A stretch of DNA of 64,000 bases, from the NCBI RefSeq assembly GCF_000525835.1, contig NZ_AODD01000002.1:434001-498000 (forward strand). Reading direction: 5' to 3'. Of the stretch, positions 61,962 through 64,000 are shown one piece after another. The first letter of the stretch is position 1. Each line of letters opens with the position of its first letter. The notes under the pieces are model-generated. The model ran no database searches. It was given only the letters and a program-made list of their open reading frames with translations, and was not told the DNA's origin. Made by a program: the position numbers and the translations under genes. This DNA is from Listeria grandensis FSL F6-0971. Lineage in GTDB: Bacteria; Bacillota; Bacilli; Lactobacillales; Listeriaceae.

Positions 61962-62278
61962 GGAGCTTCTGTCACTTTCCCACTGCTGTCAATGTTCACG
62001 TCTTTGCCGTTAGGGCATTTTTTCTGCTCACCTTTAAGATATCCTCCTGTTAGAAGGTCTTGAAGGGAAGGAACTTTGTTGTTTTCTAGTTGATAAGCCT
62101 GTGCTTGTCCCTGTACCATTGTTATGAACGCATCGCATCCCTTGTCGTTAATCGATTTACTTTGTTTCACAATGTTTGGGATAGTTAATAAAAGTAATAC
62201 GCTGACCACAAGTAGAACGATTAACATTTCGACTAAAGTAAATCCTGATTCATCTTTCCAATCGATTTTTTTTAACAT
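61958..62278 (-). CDS. comGC: Competence major pseudopilin ComGC
   Basis: Main structural subunit of the competence pseudopilus, 106 residues. Cleavage motif SGFTLVEMLIVLLVVSVLLLL and the two Cys of the mature part (CDAFITMV and KKCPNG) are present, fitting an intramolecular disulfide. Start ATG 62278, eight bases after AGGAG; GTG 62287 is less likely. It follows comGB by 29 bases. Confidence 0.93.
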   Translation of the reverse strand: MLKKIDWKDESGFTLVEMLIVLLVVSVLLLLTIPNIVKQSKSINDKGCDAFITMVQGQAQAYQLENNKVPSLQDLLTGGYLKGEQKKCPNGKDVNIDSSGKVTEAP

Positions 62279-62307
62279 TGAAATCACTCCTATTTTTATT
62301 TTATTGT

Positions 62308-63340
62308 TTAGATGGAATTTACCATGCTAAACATTGGAAACAAGATGGACAAGTAGATCGAGACGATGAGGACACCGATAACCATGAAAACAGCTGGTTG
62401 TATGAAGCTGAAGACCTTCGCTATTTTTTCTTCTGATTTTTGGTGGCAAAGCACATAGTAAAATAATAATTCTTCAGCTAGTTGCCCGTTTTTTTCGCCG
62501 TGTTGAATAATATAAACCATCTCTTTTTCAAAAATGGAAAAAAAGGAAAGGGACTTAGTGAATGGTGTACCTTCTGCAAAGGATTTTTTCAATTTCTTGG
62601 CTAATATATTTGAAAAGTGGTGGGGAGTCTGGCAGGGAAAATACTTGTACCATATCATGAATGGATAGTCCGCTTTTAATTAGATAGCCGCACTCGCGAG
62701 CAAATAGTTGGGAATAGTGTAATTTCATGAATTTTTTTACAAAGGGTATTTTGCAATATAATTCGGCACGCTCATAGGAATTCTTTTTTCTCTGTTTAGT
62801 TAAGAAGAAAGTACACAGGAGAAAGAGTAGGCCAAGAAAGGCAAGGAAGAGCAATGGTAATTTCTCTAAAATAAAGTAGGTGAAGTTTGATGTTTGATTC
62901 TCGCCATGGGTTAGTTGTTGAAATAACATATCGAATTTTGGAAGTAAGAAAATGCGTAAGAGAAAAAACACAACGATAACCGTCATGAATAAAATCAGCG
63001 GATATTGAAAGATTTTGCGTAATGCTTTTTGCTGTTCTGCTTTTCTTGTTAAATGGTCGCCCGTTTCTTGTACGGTCTCATTGAAATAGCCATGTTTGCT
63101 AGCGTAGTGAAGTTGGGTACAGACAAAGCTTGGGAATTTAGCCTGTAACAGTGCTTCGCTAAAAGGAGCGCCAGAGGCTAGTGTCGCTATCATCAATGTG
63201 TTTCTTGAAGCGTCTTTAGGTGTGGTTATGGAAAGAAAGGAAATCGCTTCTTCCATTGTGAAGCCTTTGCTTAATAAATCGGCAAGTCGTATTAGAAACT
63301 CACCATCGGCACGCCAGTTATTGCGGAGAGAAAAAGCCAT
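62308..63340 (-). CDS. comGB: Competence pilus platform protein ComGB, one frameshift
   Basis: Inner-membrane platform protein of the T2SF family, about 343 residues when repaired. Hydrophobic segments occur at LILFMTVIVVFFLLRIFLLP, LFLAFLGLLFLLCTFFL and near the C-terminus VFMVIGVLIVSIYLSILFP. A run of six A on the minus strand near 62586-62591, where five give IEKSFAEGTPFTKS, breaks the frame. The start follows AAAGGAGC. It overlaps the end of comGA by 23 bases. Competence in Listeria is usually latent, so a real loss could be tolerated, but an error is as likely. Confidence 0.88.
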
Positions 63341-64000
63341 AACATGCTCCTTTCTTCATCTGGTTTTTGATAGTATTTGTTTGTTCGAGTTCTGAGGTGG
63401 TGGTGAAAAATTGATTAATCTGTTCTTTTTCTATAAATTCATAAAGTGCTGTTCTTTTTTGAGTGAGATGATTGCATAATGGGTGGCATCTACCTTTGCA
63501 AAACAAACAATAGAGGTGGCATAATCGTTGATGAGATATGCCAATTAGACATTGTCGTAGCTCTTCTTGATCCACACCAAGTTCAAGTAATCGAGATAGT
63601 ACACCATATGTGCTATCTGCATGGACAGTGCTCAGTACAAGGTGCCCGGTTAATGCACCTCGAATAACCATCTTAGCTGTGTGGGCATCCCGAATTTCTC
63701 CAACCACTAGGATATCTGGATCGTGACGTAAGGTCGCTCGGATGATATCTGCGTAATCTAAGCCGGCTTTCTCATTTATTTGCACTTGCAAAAAGGAGGG
63801 CATTGGGCGTTCGACAGGATCTTCAATTGTTATTATTTGCAAGGGCTCCCGCAAACTTAAGGAATGCGCTAAACTATACATGCTAGAAGTTTTTCCACTT
63901 CCCGTTGCACCTGAAAATAAGAGTAGCCCAGTTCGGTTTTGTGCGAGAGATAAAATATGGTGTGTTATCTTATGGAAAATGCTACTTTTTTGAAAAAGTG
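63318..64000 (-). CDS. comGA: Competence traffic ATPase ComGA, cut by the window end
   Basis: GspE-type secretion ATPase powering pseudopilus assembly. The frame is open to the last base; the Met at 63881 is internal. Visible: Walker A GATGSGKTSS, Asp box ITIEDPVE, Walker B ILVVGEIRD and the His box LVLSTVHAD, then a C-terminal CLFCKGRCHPLC with a Cys cluster. N-terminal domain lies beyond the window. It is the first gene of the comG operon; the promoter is not visible. Confidence 0.93.
   Translation of the reverse strand, partial: LFQKSSIFHKITHHILSLAQNRTGLLLFSGATGSGKTSSMYSLAHSLSLREPLQIITIEDPVERPMPSFLQVQINEKAGLDYADIIRATLRHDPDILVVGEIRDAHTAKMVIRGALTGHLVLSTVHADSTYGVLSRLLELGVDQEELRQCLIGISHQRLCHLYCLFCKGRCHPLCNHLTQKRTALYEFIEKEQINQFFTTTSELEQTNTIKNQMKKGACYGFFSPQ

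Overview
The window looks like a chromosomal segment of a low-GC Gram-positive bacterium of the family Listeriaceae, most likely Listeria in the broad sense but not L. monocytogenes itself. The evidence is the block SNF2 helicase / YflT-like protein / lytic transglycosylase / citB / tag / adhE (the 866-residue AdhE known in Listeria as Lap), the comG, glcK, yqgQ, rhomboid and rpmG order, and secreted proteins built from internalin-type LRRs and Listeria-style Ig-like modules. The species assignment is from memory of gene order and was not computed.

Layout. 1-12.4 kb: an SNF2 helicase cut by the window start, a small stress-type protein, a lytic transglycosylase, aconitase with a textbook CcpC operator, an aldo/keto reductase, 3-methyladenine glycosylase, a VOC protein and adhE on the minus strand with two Rex-like boxes. 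12.4-24.4 kb: an accessory island with three large secreted proteins (one a trypsin-like protease fused to LRRs, ricin-like repeats, FN3 and more LRRs; two Ig-module adhesins) set among decayed gene fragments, including a fossil cell-wall sorting tail. 24.4-50.8 kb: a housekeeping run on the plus strand: rpsB-tsf, a minus-strand membrane GDPD, then pyrH-frr-uppS-cdsA-dxr-rseP-proS-polC, rimP-nusA-ylxR-ylxQ-infB-ylxP-rbfA-truB-ribF, and rpsO-pnpA with structured leaders. 50.8-53.1 kb: minus-strand genes, including an RsgA-type GTPase preceded by a 21-codon leader peptide and mutually exclusive hairpins. 53.2-58.1 kb: rpmG, folate cyclo-ligase, GluP-type rhomboid, yqgQ, glcK and a YqgU-like lipoprotein. 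58.1-64 kb, minus strand: the comG competence pilus operon (comGA cut by the window end), aroK and an ABC transporter.

A striking property of this sequence is single-base frameshifts in many conserved genes: citB (two), GDPD, polC, infB, rbfA, rsgA-like, a YqzD-like gene, aroK, comGB, one adhesin and probably the 3' end of the LRR protease. Most lie in homopolymers and several hit genes expected to be essential, so most are probably sequencing or assembly errors; spans are given for the repaired genes.

The items most worth a second look are the erm-like translational attenuator in front of the RsgA-type GTPase, the protease-LRR-lectin fusion, the dual Rex and long-hairpin leader of adhE, the pnpA leader hairpin, and the surface-protein graveyard between adhE and rpsB. 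No tRNA, rRNA, CRISPR array, insertion sequence or prophage was seen.
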